A DNA stretch of 61,285 bases. It comes from an uncultured Saprospiraceae bacterium. GTDB taxonomy: Bacteria > Bacteroidota > Bacteroidia > Chitinophagales > Saprospiraceae. The stretch lies in NCBI GenBank assembly GCA_937981555.1, contig CALJOK010000006.1, positions 1-61,285 on the forward strand, in the 5' to 3' direction. The stretch's first letter is position 1, and every line of letters begins with the position of its first letter. Below the pieces are notes generated by a model. It was given only the letters and a program-made list of their open reading frames with translations, was not told the DNA's origin and did no database searches. Below, one piece after another: positions 1 to 12,600 of this stretch. A program made the translations under genes and the position numbers.

Positions 1-3000
1 GATGTCAATACTGTTGTATAAACCCCACTCGTCGTATAGGTTGAATCACCAACCTCATATGTTGAACCTTCACAGATTGATGCAACTATAGAGTTTTCAT
101 TTTCTCCTAATGTCGTTAAGTCTAAGGTAATCGTACTATCGCAGCCACTTGATGTTGTGTACGTTTGTACATACGTTCCACTTGATGTATATGTCGAATC
201 GCCTAATACGTAATTTCCGCCAAAACAGATTTCTGCTACAATAGTATTTTCTATTACATCATCTACTGATAAATCTAAAATTACCGTACTATCACAACCT
301 GTTATTGATGTCAATATAGTTGTGTAAACTCCACTAGTCGTATAGGTTGAATCTCCAACTTCATATGTTGAGCCTTCACAAATTGATGCTACTAGATTAA
401 CTTCAGAAACTTCAATTACCGTTAAATCAAGATTGACTAAACTATCACAACCTTCAATATTAGTAAGATTATTGATATAAATTCCACTCGTCGTATAAGT
501 CGAATCACCAACTTCATAACTTAATCCTTCACAAATCGTTTCTATCAAATTCGTTTCATCATTTGTATTGACAGTCAAGTCTATAGTTACGATACTATCA
601 CAGCCATTGGCATTTAAAAATGCAACTTGATAAATTCCAGCTGACGTAAATATTGAGTCACCAACTATATAATTTTGTCCCTCACAAATAGATTCAACAA
701 GTGTAACATTATCAATATCATTGACTGTTAAATCTAAAGTTATCGTACTATCACAGCCATTGATAGTTTGCATTTCTACCGTATAAATTCCGCTAGTAGT
801 AAAACTAGAGTCTCCAACTTCATAACTTGCTCCTTCACAAATCACTTCACTCATCGAGTTAGCAAAATTGTCAAAAACAGTCAAAGTCAAAGTGACGATA
901 CTATCGCAACCATTTGAAGATAGAGTTGTATTTGAGTAAACTCCTGTTTGACTATAGTAAATTCCTCCCATCTCTATACTATCTCCCGTACAGATGTTTT
1001 CAACTAAATCAATTTCTAAAACATCATCCACAATAAGATTCAAAGTGATCGTACTATCACAACCTGCAACAGTCTGAAGGGTATTGGAATAAATACCTGT
1101 TTCGGAATAAGTAGAATCACCGACTATGAAGTTTTGTCCAGTACAGATAAACTCATTTATAATATTAGAGTAAGTTGGATTAACCGTCAAATCTAAAATG
1201 ACGATACTATCACAACCGTTAATCGTTTGATAATTTTGATTAAAGATTCCTGAATTAGAATATGTAGAATCTCCAATAGTGTAACTTCCGCCTTCGCATA
1301 TTTCTGCAAAAAGAATATTTGAATATGTAGGATTAACTGTCAAATCTAAAGTCACAATACTATCGCAACCATTAATGGTAGTTAAGTTAGTCGTAAAAAT
1401 TCCACTTGTCGTAAATGTCGAATCACCAACTTCATAACTTATTCCTTCACATATTTCAGCTACTACATTTTCATTGTAAATTTCATTAACTGTCAAATCC
1501 AACGTAACAATACTATCACAACCATTCACAGAAGTCAAATTAGTTGTAAAGACCCCAGTTGTCGTATACGTTGAATCACCTACTTCGTAACTTTGTCCAT
1601 TACAGATCTCTTCCACAATAGTTGCAGCATAAATTTCATTAACCGTCAGGTCAAGAATAACAATACTATCACAGCCTTCATTTGATGTCAAAATGGTTGT
1701 ATAAATCCCTGTAGATGTATAACTTGAATCACCAACTTCATAACTTGTTCCTTCGCAAGACTCCGCAACCAAATTAATAGTATAAGTTTCATTGACTGTC
1801 AGATCCAAAGTAACGATACTATCACAACCATTAATGGTAGTTAAATTAGTCGTAAAAATTCCAGTCGTCGTATAAGTCGAATCGCCAACAATAAAACTTG
1901 AGCCTTCGCAAATCTCTCCAACTAAATTCTCTTCAAAAATTTCATTCATCGTCAAATCCAAAGTAACGATACTATCGCAACCATTCACAGAAGTCAAATT
2001 AGTTGTAAAGATTCCACTCGTCGTATAGGTTGAATCACCTACTTCGTAATTAGAACCCTCACATATTTCTGCAACTACATTTTCTGCATAAATTTCATTA
2101 ACTGTCAAATCCAAAGTGATAATACTATCACAGCCATTTATTGTAGTTAAGTTAGTTGTAAAAATTCCACTCGTTGTATAAGTTGAATCACCTACTTCAT
2201 AATTGGAACCTTCACATATTTCCGCAACTACATTCTCATTGTAAATTTCATTTACTGTCAAGTCTAAAGTAATGATGCTATCACAACCATTCACAGAAAT
2301 CAAACTAGTTGTAAAGAGTCCACTCGTTGTGTAAGTTGAATCACCAACTTCATAACTCAAACCTTCACATATTTCCGCAACTACATTCTCATTGTAAATT
2401 TCATTTACCGTCAGATCTAAAGTAACGATACTATCACAACCATTCACAGAAATCAAACTAGTTGTAAATATTCCACTCATCGTATATGTAGAATCACCAA
2501 CTTCGTAATTAGAACCCTCACATATTTCTGCAACTACATTTTCATTATAAATTTCATTAACTGTCAAATCCAAAGTGATAATACTATCACAGCCATTTAT
2601 CGTAGTTAAGTTGGTGGTAAAAATTCCACTCGTCATGTAAGTTGAATCACCAACTTCATAATTGGAACCTTCACATATTTCCGCAACTACATTCTCATTG
2701 TAAATTTCATTTACTGTCAAATCTAAAGTAATGATACTATCACAACCATTGACAGAAATCAAACTAGTTGTAAAGAGTCCACTCGTTGTGTAAGTTGAAT
2801 CGCCAACTTCATAACTCAAACCTTCGCATATTTCTGCAACTACATTTTCTGCATAATTTTCATTCACCGTTAAATCCAATGTAATGATACTATCACAACC
2901 ATTGACAGTTTGCAACACATTAAAATAGTTCCCACTTACGGTATAAGTTGAATCACCAATTACTAACTCTTCTCCTTCACAAATTGATTCTTCTCTAAAA

Positions 3001-3610
3001 AGATTATACTCCTCATTTATTGTCAAATCTAAAGTAATTAAACTATCGCATCCACTTTGAGTAGCCAAAGTATCTTGGTAAAATCCAGCTTGAGTATAAA
3101 TAGAACTACCCACTACAAATGATTCTCCAGGACAAATATTTTCTACTAAGTTAATTTCTAAAACATCATCAACTACCAAATTCAACGTAATAATACTATC
3201 ACATCCTAATGACGATAACAATGTATTTACGTAAGTACCTGTTGCATCGTAAGTCGTATTGCCAATAGTAAGAGTTTGTCCTTCACAGAGAAATTCATTC
3301 AACGTAATTTGAGCAATCGGATTGACCGTCAAATTCAATGTAACAATACTATCACAGCCTTCCATCGAACTCAAGTCATTGACATAAGTTCCATTTTGAG
3401 AATAAGCTGTTCCACCAACGGTTACTGATTCTCCTTCACAAATTGTCGAGTCAACTGAAACCTCATAAATATCATTTACAATCAAGTTCAAATTAATGAT
3501 CGCACTATCACAACCTGTTGAGGCACTTAATGTATCTGCAAAAATTCCAGCCTCAAAATAAACTGAACCACCAACAAGAATCGAATCTCCTTGACATATC
3601 TCTAAGTCAA
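1..3610 (-). repeat. GCDS tandem repeat array (~51 aa unit)
   Basis: There are 23 complete units of about 150-156 bp, each encoding an ICEG...YEVGDSTYTTSG...NGCDSIVTLDLTVN pattern. The left edge cuts a 24th. The GCDS codons recur near 140, 290, 445, 600, 750, 905, 1055, 1210, 1362, 1518, 1670, 1823, 1975, 2130, 2282, 2434, 2587, 2740, 2893, 3047, 3200, 3352 and 3505. Units between about 1.3 and 2.9 kb are almost identical at the protein level. Units nearer 3 kb are more diverged. Each unit holds two conserved cysteines (ICEG and GCDS), possibly a disulfide pair after export. Confidence 0.9.
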
Positions 3611-6600
3611 GATTTTCAATCTCTACTGTTAAATCAATCACTTCCAAAATTTGAGTATTCGAAGTAATACTACACAATGGATTATTAATATCCGATGCAT
3701 CATTTGCTACTACTACTTGGTAAGAACCAGCATGTGAAGCCTCAGCAGTTAAAATAAAAATAGAATCATTTGCTCCAACAATATCCATCCAAGTTGTTCC
3801 ATTCGTACTGAATTGCCATTGATAAAATGGCGTATCATATCCTTCCGTCAGAGTCACTTCAAATGAAACACCTGTTCCCTCACAAATAATATTTGGAGTA
3901 GATATAGCCAAAATTGCATCTGGCGAACAATTATTAAAAATAATATTTTGACTAACTGAACTTACATTTCCGCAAGCATCAGTTGCCGTCCAAGTTCGTG
4001 TCATTAATCTTAAATCAATACAGTCTCCAGGCATTTCAACTTCCTCAAAAGTTACCACTACATCACTACAAGCATCAGTTACAACTGGAGCAATAAGTTC
4101 AGGAATAGAGTCACATGGAATCATCATACCAGCAGGGACATCAGTAAATACAGGAGCTGTAACATCTTGAATTTGAATATTCTGAGTATGGGAAACTTCA
4201 TTTCCACAGTTATCTGTAAACGTCCAAGTTCTAGTAATTTTATATGTATTCTGACAAGTCGTATCTGAATAGGTTTCCTCAAAAACCATTTCCAAATCAG
4301 GATCACAATCGTCTGTTGCAACTACTTGTTGTGTATCTGGTATCTCACTACAATCCAATGTTAAATCATTTGGAATGTTAAACACAATAGGTGCAGTTGT
4401 ATCTTCAATAGTAATTATTTGACTAACCGTTGATTCGTTATCACACTCATCATAAGCAGTCCAAGTTCTAGTTATAATTATTGGACATTCACCTGTAATC
4501 TCTTCACTAAAATCAATATCCTCTACAATGTATATTCCATCCTCTTCTTCACCTGAGCAATTATCAGTTGCAATTAATTCTGCAGCTGGTGGAATTGGAT
4601 CCCCACAATCTAAAGTAATATCCGCAGGAGGTGTTTCGATAATCGGTCCCTCCTCATCTTCAACTGTTAAAATCTGAGTTGCAGAAACTGAATTCCCACA
4701 ACTATCAGTTGCCGTCCAAGTTCGAGTAATTGTATAAGGACAACCGCTCGAAGTAACTTCATTCAACACAGGTATTAAATTATTCCAACAATCATCAGTT
4801 ACTGTTACATTTGCTGGAGTAGGAATCATTTCGCAGTTTACTGTTATATCGTTCGGCACTCCAACTAGAGTTGGAAATTCATTATCATTTACTGTTATTA
4901 TCTGACTTTGAGAAAAAGTATTTCCACAAGAATCAATTGCAGTCCAAGTCCGAGTAATCGTAAATGGGCAGCCGTTTGAAATATTTTCGGTAAAAATAAT
5001 TTCTACATTTGGTGTACAATTATCATTTCCTGTAACAATTGCTGTATCTGGAATAGCATTACAATTTATTGTTACATCTGCTGGTACTCCTGCCAATGTA
5101 GGCAAGGTATTATCTACAACTGTAATCACTTGCTGTTCGATTACCATATTATTACATGGATCAGTTGCAGTCCAAGTTCGAGTAATTGTGTATGGACAAC
5201 CTGTTCCAATTTCTTCTTCAAAAAGTACTGACATATCACCTGAACACAAATCAGTTGCCGTAACAACTGGAGGAGTTGGAATTGCATCGCACTCCACCGT
5301 TTCATCATTAGGGACACCTGTCAATACTGGGAAAATATTATCATCTACCTGGATAACTTGAACCACAGAATCGACATTTCCACAATTATCTGTTGCCACC
5401 CAGATACGAGTAATCGTATAAGGACAACCTGTGGTTACTGTAACTTCTGAGAAAACAACATTTATATCTCCATCACAAATATCATTTGCAGTTACATTCG
5501 CAGTATCAGGAATCGTAGAACATTCTACGGTTACATCAGTCGGCACATTTGCAAAAACTGGAGGAGTTATATCTTCAACTGTAATAATTTGAATCTCCGT
5601 GATTGTATTGTTACAAGAATCCATCGCAGTCCATGTTCGAGTAATCGTAAATGGACAACCTGTTCCAATTGATTCTGAAAATTCTACATCTATATTTCCA
5701 AGACAATCATCTGTTGCTGTTACATTAGCAGCAGTTGGGATTGAATTACATTCAACGGTTACATCATTTGGCACATTCGTTAAAATAGGAAGTGTCGTAT
5801 CTTCAACTGTTATCACTTGAATTACTGAATCCACATTTCCACAATCATCTGTTGCTACCCATTTTCGAGTAACTAAATATGGACAACCATTTCCAATCGT
5901 TTCTGTAAAAATGATATCTATATCTGTATCACAATTATCATCCACGGTAACATTAGCAACAGTTGGAATTAAATTACAATCAACAGTTACGTCAGTCGGT
6001 ATATTTGCAAAAATTGGTATATCGTTATCCTCAACAGTAATTACTTGAGTATCCGTAATTATATTGTTACAAGAATCAGTTGCAGTCCAAGTTCGAGTAA
6101 TTGTGTATGGGCAACCTGTCGAAATTTCTTCAGAGAAAACAACTGCTACATTCGGTGTACAATTATCATTTGCTGTTACAATCGCAGCAACTGGAATAGA
6201 TCCACAATCAACGGTAACATCAGTCGGCACATTTGCCAAAGTTGGTGCATCATTATCTTCAACTCTAATTACTTGAGTTTCCGTAATTATATTGTTACAA
6301 GAATCACTTGCCGTCCAAGTTCGAGTAATTGTGTATGGGCAGCCTGTCGAAATTTCTTCAGAGAAATCAACTACTACATTCGGTGTACAATTATCATTTG
6401 CTGTTACAATTGCAGCAACTGGAATAGCCCCACAATCAACTGTTACATCAGTTGGTATATCTACCAAGGTTGGTAAAGTATTATCTTCGACTGTAATTAT
6501 TTGAGAAGCTATCGTTTGATTCCCACAGGAATCTGTTGCTGACCAAACTCTTGTGATAGAATATGGACAACCAAAAGTTCGAGTTTCAGAAAATTCAAAA

Positions 6601-9600
6601 TCTATATTCGCTAAACAATTATCACTAACTGTTACAATCGCAACAGTTGGAATTGCATCACACTCAACAGTAACATTTCCTGGTACATTAGCAAAAACTG
6701 GTGCAACTGTATCTTCAACTGTGATCACTTGAATCACAGAATCAGCATTTTGACAATCATCTACCCCTACCCATTTTCGAGTAATTGTGTACGGACAGCC
6801 TGTAGTTGTAACTTCTGTAAATGTAATATCCACAACAGCTGTACAATTATCAAAGGCAGTAACATTCGCAGTATCTGGAATCGCATCACACTCCACAGTC
6901 ACGTCACTCGGTACATTTCCAAAAACAGGATTAACGGTATCTATTAATGTAATCACTTGGGTTCCCACCACTTCATTATCACACAAGTCAGTTGCAGTCC
7001 AAGTTCGGGTAATTGTATATGGACAACCTGCCCCTACTACTTCATTAAAAGTCACCGGCAAAGTCCCCGCACATTCATCTTCCGCAGTAACTAATGCCTC
7101 TCCTAAAACTTCATCACAATTAACTGTAATATTTGAAGGCACTCCTGCCAAGACTGGCAAAGTATTATCTTCTACTGTCATTACTTGTACTTCCGTAATT
7201 GTATTGTTACAAGAGTCTGTCGCCGTCCATGTTCGAGTAATCGTGTATGGGCAACCTGTCGAAATATCTTCGGAGAAAACAACAACTACGTTCGGTGTAC
7301 AATTATCACTTGCAGTCACATTCGCAGCAACTGGAATAGATCCACAATCAACGGTAGCATCAGCCGGTACATTTGCCAAAACTGGTGCATCATTATCTTC
7401 AACTGTAATTACTTGAGTTTCCGTAATTATATTGTTACAAGAATCAGTTGCAGTCCATGTCCGAGTAATCGTGTATGGGCAACCTGTCGAAATATCTTCG
7501 GAGAAAACAACTACTACGTTCGGTGTACAATTATCACTTGCAGTCACATTCGCAGCAACTGGAATAGATCCACAATCTACTGTAGCATCAGTCGGCACAT
7601 TTGCCAAAACTGGTGCTTCATTATCTTCGACTGTAATTATTTGAATACCTGTAATTACATTGTTACAAGAATCACTTGCTGTCCAAGTTCTAGTAATCGT
7701 GTATGGACAACCTGTCGAAATTTCTTCAGAGAAAACAACTGCTACATTCGGTGTACAATTATCACTTGCTGTTACAATTGCAGCAACTGGAATAGATCCA
7801 CAATCAACGGTAACATCAGTTGGGACATCTTCCAAGCTTGGTAAAATATTATCTTCTACTGTAATTAATTGAGAAGCTATAGTTTGGTTTCCACAGGAAT
7901 CAGTTGCTGTCCAAACTCTTGCTATAAAATATGGACATCCAAAAGTTCGTGTTTCAGAAAATTCAAAATCCATATTTCCTAAACAATTATCGTTAGCAGT
8001 TACATTTGCAACTGTCGGTATAGCATCGCACTCAACAGTAATGTTTGCTGGTACATTTGTAAAAACTGGAGCAACTGTATCTTCAACTGTAATCACTTGG
8101 ATCACAGAATCTTTATTTCCACAATCATCTTCTGCTACCCATTTCCGAGTAATTATATATGGACAACCTGTTCCTATTTCCTCTGTGAATACAAGGTCTA
8201 CATTCACATCACAATTATCTGTAGTCTCAACATTTGCAACTGACGGGATTGAACTGCATTCAACAGTCACATTACTTGGAGCATTGACAAAAGTAGGTAC
8301 AGTAGTATCTTCTACTGTAATCACTTGAACCTCAATATCCGTATTTCCACAATCGTCTGTAGCTGTCCAAGTTCGAGTAATCGTATAACCATTTGCACAA
8401 ACACTACTTGGGGTATTTGTTTCATCAAAACTAATTACAATATCTGTATCACAATTATCTATAGCTGTTGGATTGGCTGCAATAGGGATCTCATCACATT
8501 CTACTGTTAAGTCAGATGGGACACCTTCTAAGACAGGTGGTGTATTATCAGAAACAAAAATTGTTTGGGTTTCAACTACACTATTTCCACACTCATCAGT
8601 TGCAACCCATGTTCTTGTAATATTAAAAGGACATACACCTCCCCAGGTAAATTCAAAAAAGTTAACTGTCAAATCTGTTGTACAGTTATCTGTTGCAGTT
8701 ACATCTGGTGGTGTAGGGATCGCATCACATTCTACAAATATAGCAGCTGGTACACCAGATAAGATAGGCAACGTGGTATCTTCTACCATAATCACTTGAA
8801 GCATCGAGTCTACATTTCCACAATCATCTGTCGCTACCCACCTCCGTGTTATTGTATAAGGACAACCCGTGCTAACATTTTCTGTAAATACTATATCTAC
8901 ATCCGTATCACAATTATCTGTTGCTAATACATTTTCAGCTATTGGAATAGCTGAACATTCAACAGTTATATCACTTTGGACATTAACAAAAGTAGGTGGT
9001 GTATTATCTTCAACTGAAATCAATTGAGAAACAATCGTTTGATTCCCACAGGAATCAGTTGCTGTCCAAACTCTTGTAATTTCATATTGACATCCAGAAG
9101 TTTGTGTTTCGGAAAATTCGATATCAATATCTGGAGTACAAGCATCACTAACGTTTAAAACTGGAACTTCTGGAATTGCATTGCACTCAACTGTTATATC
9201 TGTTGGCTCGTTAGTAAATATTGGTGCTGTATTATCAGTTACTGTAATTAATTGAGAAGCTATCGTTTGATTTCCACAGGAATCAGTTGCTGTCCAAACT
9301 CTTGTAATTAAATATGGACATCCATACGTTCGAGTTTCAGCAAATTCAAAATCCATATTTCCTAAACAATTATCACTAACTGTTACATTCGCATCCGTTG
9401 GAATTACATCACACTCTACCGTTACATTTGCAGGTACATTTGCAAAAACTGGAGCAATTATATCTATTACTGTAATCGTTTGAGATTGAGTGGAAATATT
9501 CCCACAATTATCTTCCGATGTCCATGTCCTTACTACACTATAATTAGAAGGACAATTTCCTCCAATAATTTCTTCCATGAAAGAAACGGTATAATCACCT

Positions 9601-12600
9601 CCACAGTTATCTGTGGCTGTAGTTATAACTACAGCATCTGGAACATCACAATCAACAATTGTATCCTGAGGTACGCCCAATATTTCTGGCCCTATAAAAT
9701 CTCCAACAACAATGACTTGAGAATCAACTGTAATATTTCCACAATCATCCATAGCGGTCCATGTTCGAACCAATTTATAATTATCGGGACAATCATTCTC
9801 TGTTTTAACTTCACTTAATTCAAAGCTTACATCATCTGAACAATTATCTGTTACAGAAGGAATCACATTAGTACCTGGGATCGTAATAATGTTAATATCA
9901 TCAATTAAATTTCCAACGGAAAGGTTACCTGGAGAAGCTTGAATTGCTCTAAATAAGAAAATAGCTTCTGATTGTCCAGCTGGTACAGGGTAACTAATAT
10001 TATGGACTTTCCAGCCTTCATTTCTTTTCCCTACTACTGTAGAAACAAGTGTCAAGTTATTTAAATCTTCTCCTATATAAACTCCCATAATATCATCCGT
10101 AACATTTCCTCCTGAAGGACGGTGTCTATGAGCAAAGGAAATCTGTAATATCGTAGTTGGCACTACACAGAACGTCTGATACAAGTCTCCATTATTGACA
10201 TGATTCAATTCTGCATGCCAGTTTCCCTCATAAGAAACGACTCCATTTATTTTTCCAGATTTTTGAATTTCAATTTTGTTATCCGAAGCATCTGTATCCC
10301 ATCCAGGAAGCTGAGCCTCTGGTACACCCGCCCAATTTCCAGAAACAGGATTATCTTCAAACCCTCCATTTTTAAAATCTTGAAGACAATCTTGACAATC
10401 TAGTACTACATCATCAGGTATCCCTGCCAATACAGGAGGAGTATCATCCACTATCGTAATTATCTGCACCACAGAATCAGCATTATCACATTCATCAATT
10501 GCGATCCATACACGACGTAAAATAAATGGACAAACATCCATATCTAAATATTCAGAAAAATCTACATCTACCTCATCCCAACAATTATCGGTTGCTTCTA
10601 AGTCTTCAGGATCTGGTATATCATCTTCGCAACTTATCGTTATATCTGCAGGTGGAGTATCTAATACTGGAGCAATAGAATCTTTTACTGTTATTGATTG
10701 AGTCAACAAAGTATCATTACCACAATTATCTGTTGCCAACCAAGTTCTAATAATTTCAAATTCACAATCTCCACTTCCTGTTTCTCCTTGATAAGTTATG
10801 GTAGCATTATTGTCACAATCAGTAATGGTTAAGGTAGGAATTGAAGGTACATCATCATAACATGCTACCGTTGTATCTGCTACATAAGCATCAACTGCAG
10901 GAGGTGTTGTATCTTCCAATGTTATCGTTTGCGAAGCAACTGTCGTATTACCACAATCATCTGTTGCTGTCCACGTTCTAAAAATAGTGCCCTCGTCTAA
11001 ACAAGAATGATTTCCAAGGTTTAGACTATACCCTTGAAATTTTAATAAACCATTAGATGTTTGATTTTTTCTTGCATATAGCTGCCATTGACCATCCATC
11101 GGTCCTATAAATTCTTCAAAGCAAGTTACATATTCCAAAACACCTGGAACTGGATCAATAGGAGTCGTTCCGTGAGGCGTGAAATTTCCAGTACCTGGAG
11201 GAATGAGGTCATCATTTCTCCATTGTGGATATCCTGTATCGCATCTATAAAAAGTTGGACTCCATACTAATGTTCCCCCTGTTCCTTCACAATTTCCAGT
11301 TGTACAATGTTCTCCTACTAAAAATATTCCTTGACCTGATGGATTAATTAAAACAAATTCTGCTCGCCCTTTTCCTTTATTTGATTGAAATGATAATTCA
11401 AAACTTAAAAAATTACTTGCATCTAAACCTGGATATCCATTCACATTTATATCCCAAGTGGTTCCTGAAGCCGAAACGGTCGTTTCATTATTATCTTCAT
11501 AATTACCATTTGGCAAATAGACATCTTCATAAGTCAACTCAATATCATTATCACAATTATCTGATACAGTTACACTTGGCTCTTCTGGTATTTCAGTACA
11601 TTCTACTGTTATATTGCTTGGCACACCATCAAAGACTGGATCTATATCATCCAAAACATATATCGTATAAGATTCCGTTGTTGAATTATTACAACTATCT
11701 ATTGCCGTCCAAGTTCGAGTAATGGAATAAGGACAATCTCCACTTGTCAATAATGAATCATAAGTGATACTCATTAAACCTGAGCAATTATCGGTTGCCG
11801 TTACAATTGGTATATCTGGAAATTGGCTATTACAAGAAACCGTAGTGTTAGATGGAACTCCCAACAATAAAGGAGCTTCTGTATCTTGAATAGTAATCGT
11901 TTGAGTTGCAGTCGCAACATTTCCACAATCATCAGTCACCGTCCACGTTCGGATTATTGTCCCAGTACAGGAACCTAAGTTTTCATCATTTGAAAAAACA
12001 ACTGTCATTCCTGTCGAACAATTATCGGTTGCCGTAACCGTCGGAACACTTATATTTTCATCACACTCCAATGTAACGTCATCTGGAACGCCAACTAAAA
12101 TAGGAACTTCTGTTTCACAGTTACTCACTATTACCGAATCTATATTATTGGAAAAATCACATTCTCCAATAGAAGTAGCTGGAAAGTCATTTTCTAAATC
12201 CAATGGCAAAGACAAACTTCCATCATCATTTCCAATTACAAATAAATTAAAAGGTGAAGTCAATCCGGCAACTGCTAATGTGACCGAAACATCAACCGAG
12301 TCTCCAGGAATAATCGAAGTTGGAATCTGGTAAGTACCTATTAATGTTCCAGTACTTTCAGGATTCCCTTCATAAATTGCAAAAGGAATTCCTGCTGGAT
12401 AACCTAAATTTCCTAAATTATAAAATCGAAGGTTAAGATCTATACTATCTCCTAAAATACATTCCGTTGGTCCTCCAGCTAAAATACTTACAATAATATC
12501 CGAAGCAGGAAAAACTGGTTCTCCTTCATTATTATATGGCCCAACTTGTTTCAAAAAACTATTTAATCGACCTGTAGTCCCCAATGCTGGAGACCCCACC

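Larger units (their letters stand above)
3920..12110 (-). repeat. Array of about 33 HYR-like domains (~76-80 aa)
   Basis: Units of roughly 228-240 bp each encode the pattern VPxDVTVxCxxIPxxAxVTAxDNC...TRTWTATDxCGN...QxITVxD. Each unit has about four conserved cysteines. This is the HYR-like/bacterial Ig-like family seen in Bacteroidota surface proteins. Unit boundaries (the ED-P linker) can be followed from about 4.15 kb to 12.1 kb. Two units are interrupted by other domains, described separately. Confidence 0.85.

Noticed and set aside
1-3610. CRISPR array suggested by regularly spaced repeats
   Set aside because: The ~152-bp periodicity is in-frame coding repeat with no short identical repeats separated by unique spacers, and no cas genes are present.
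5599-8799. Series of plus-strand open frames of 60-220 codons across 5.6-8.8 kb
   Set aside because: They are antisense shadows of the tandem HYR repeats on the minus strand; they repeat with the same 228-bp period and have no start signals or protein-like features of their own.
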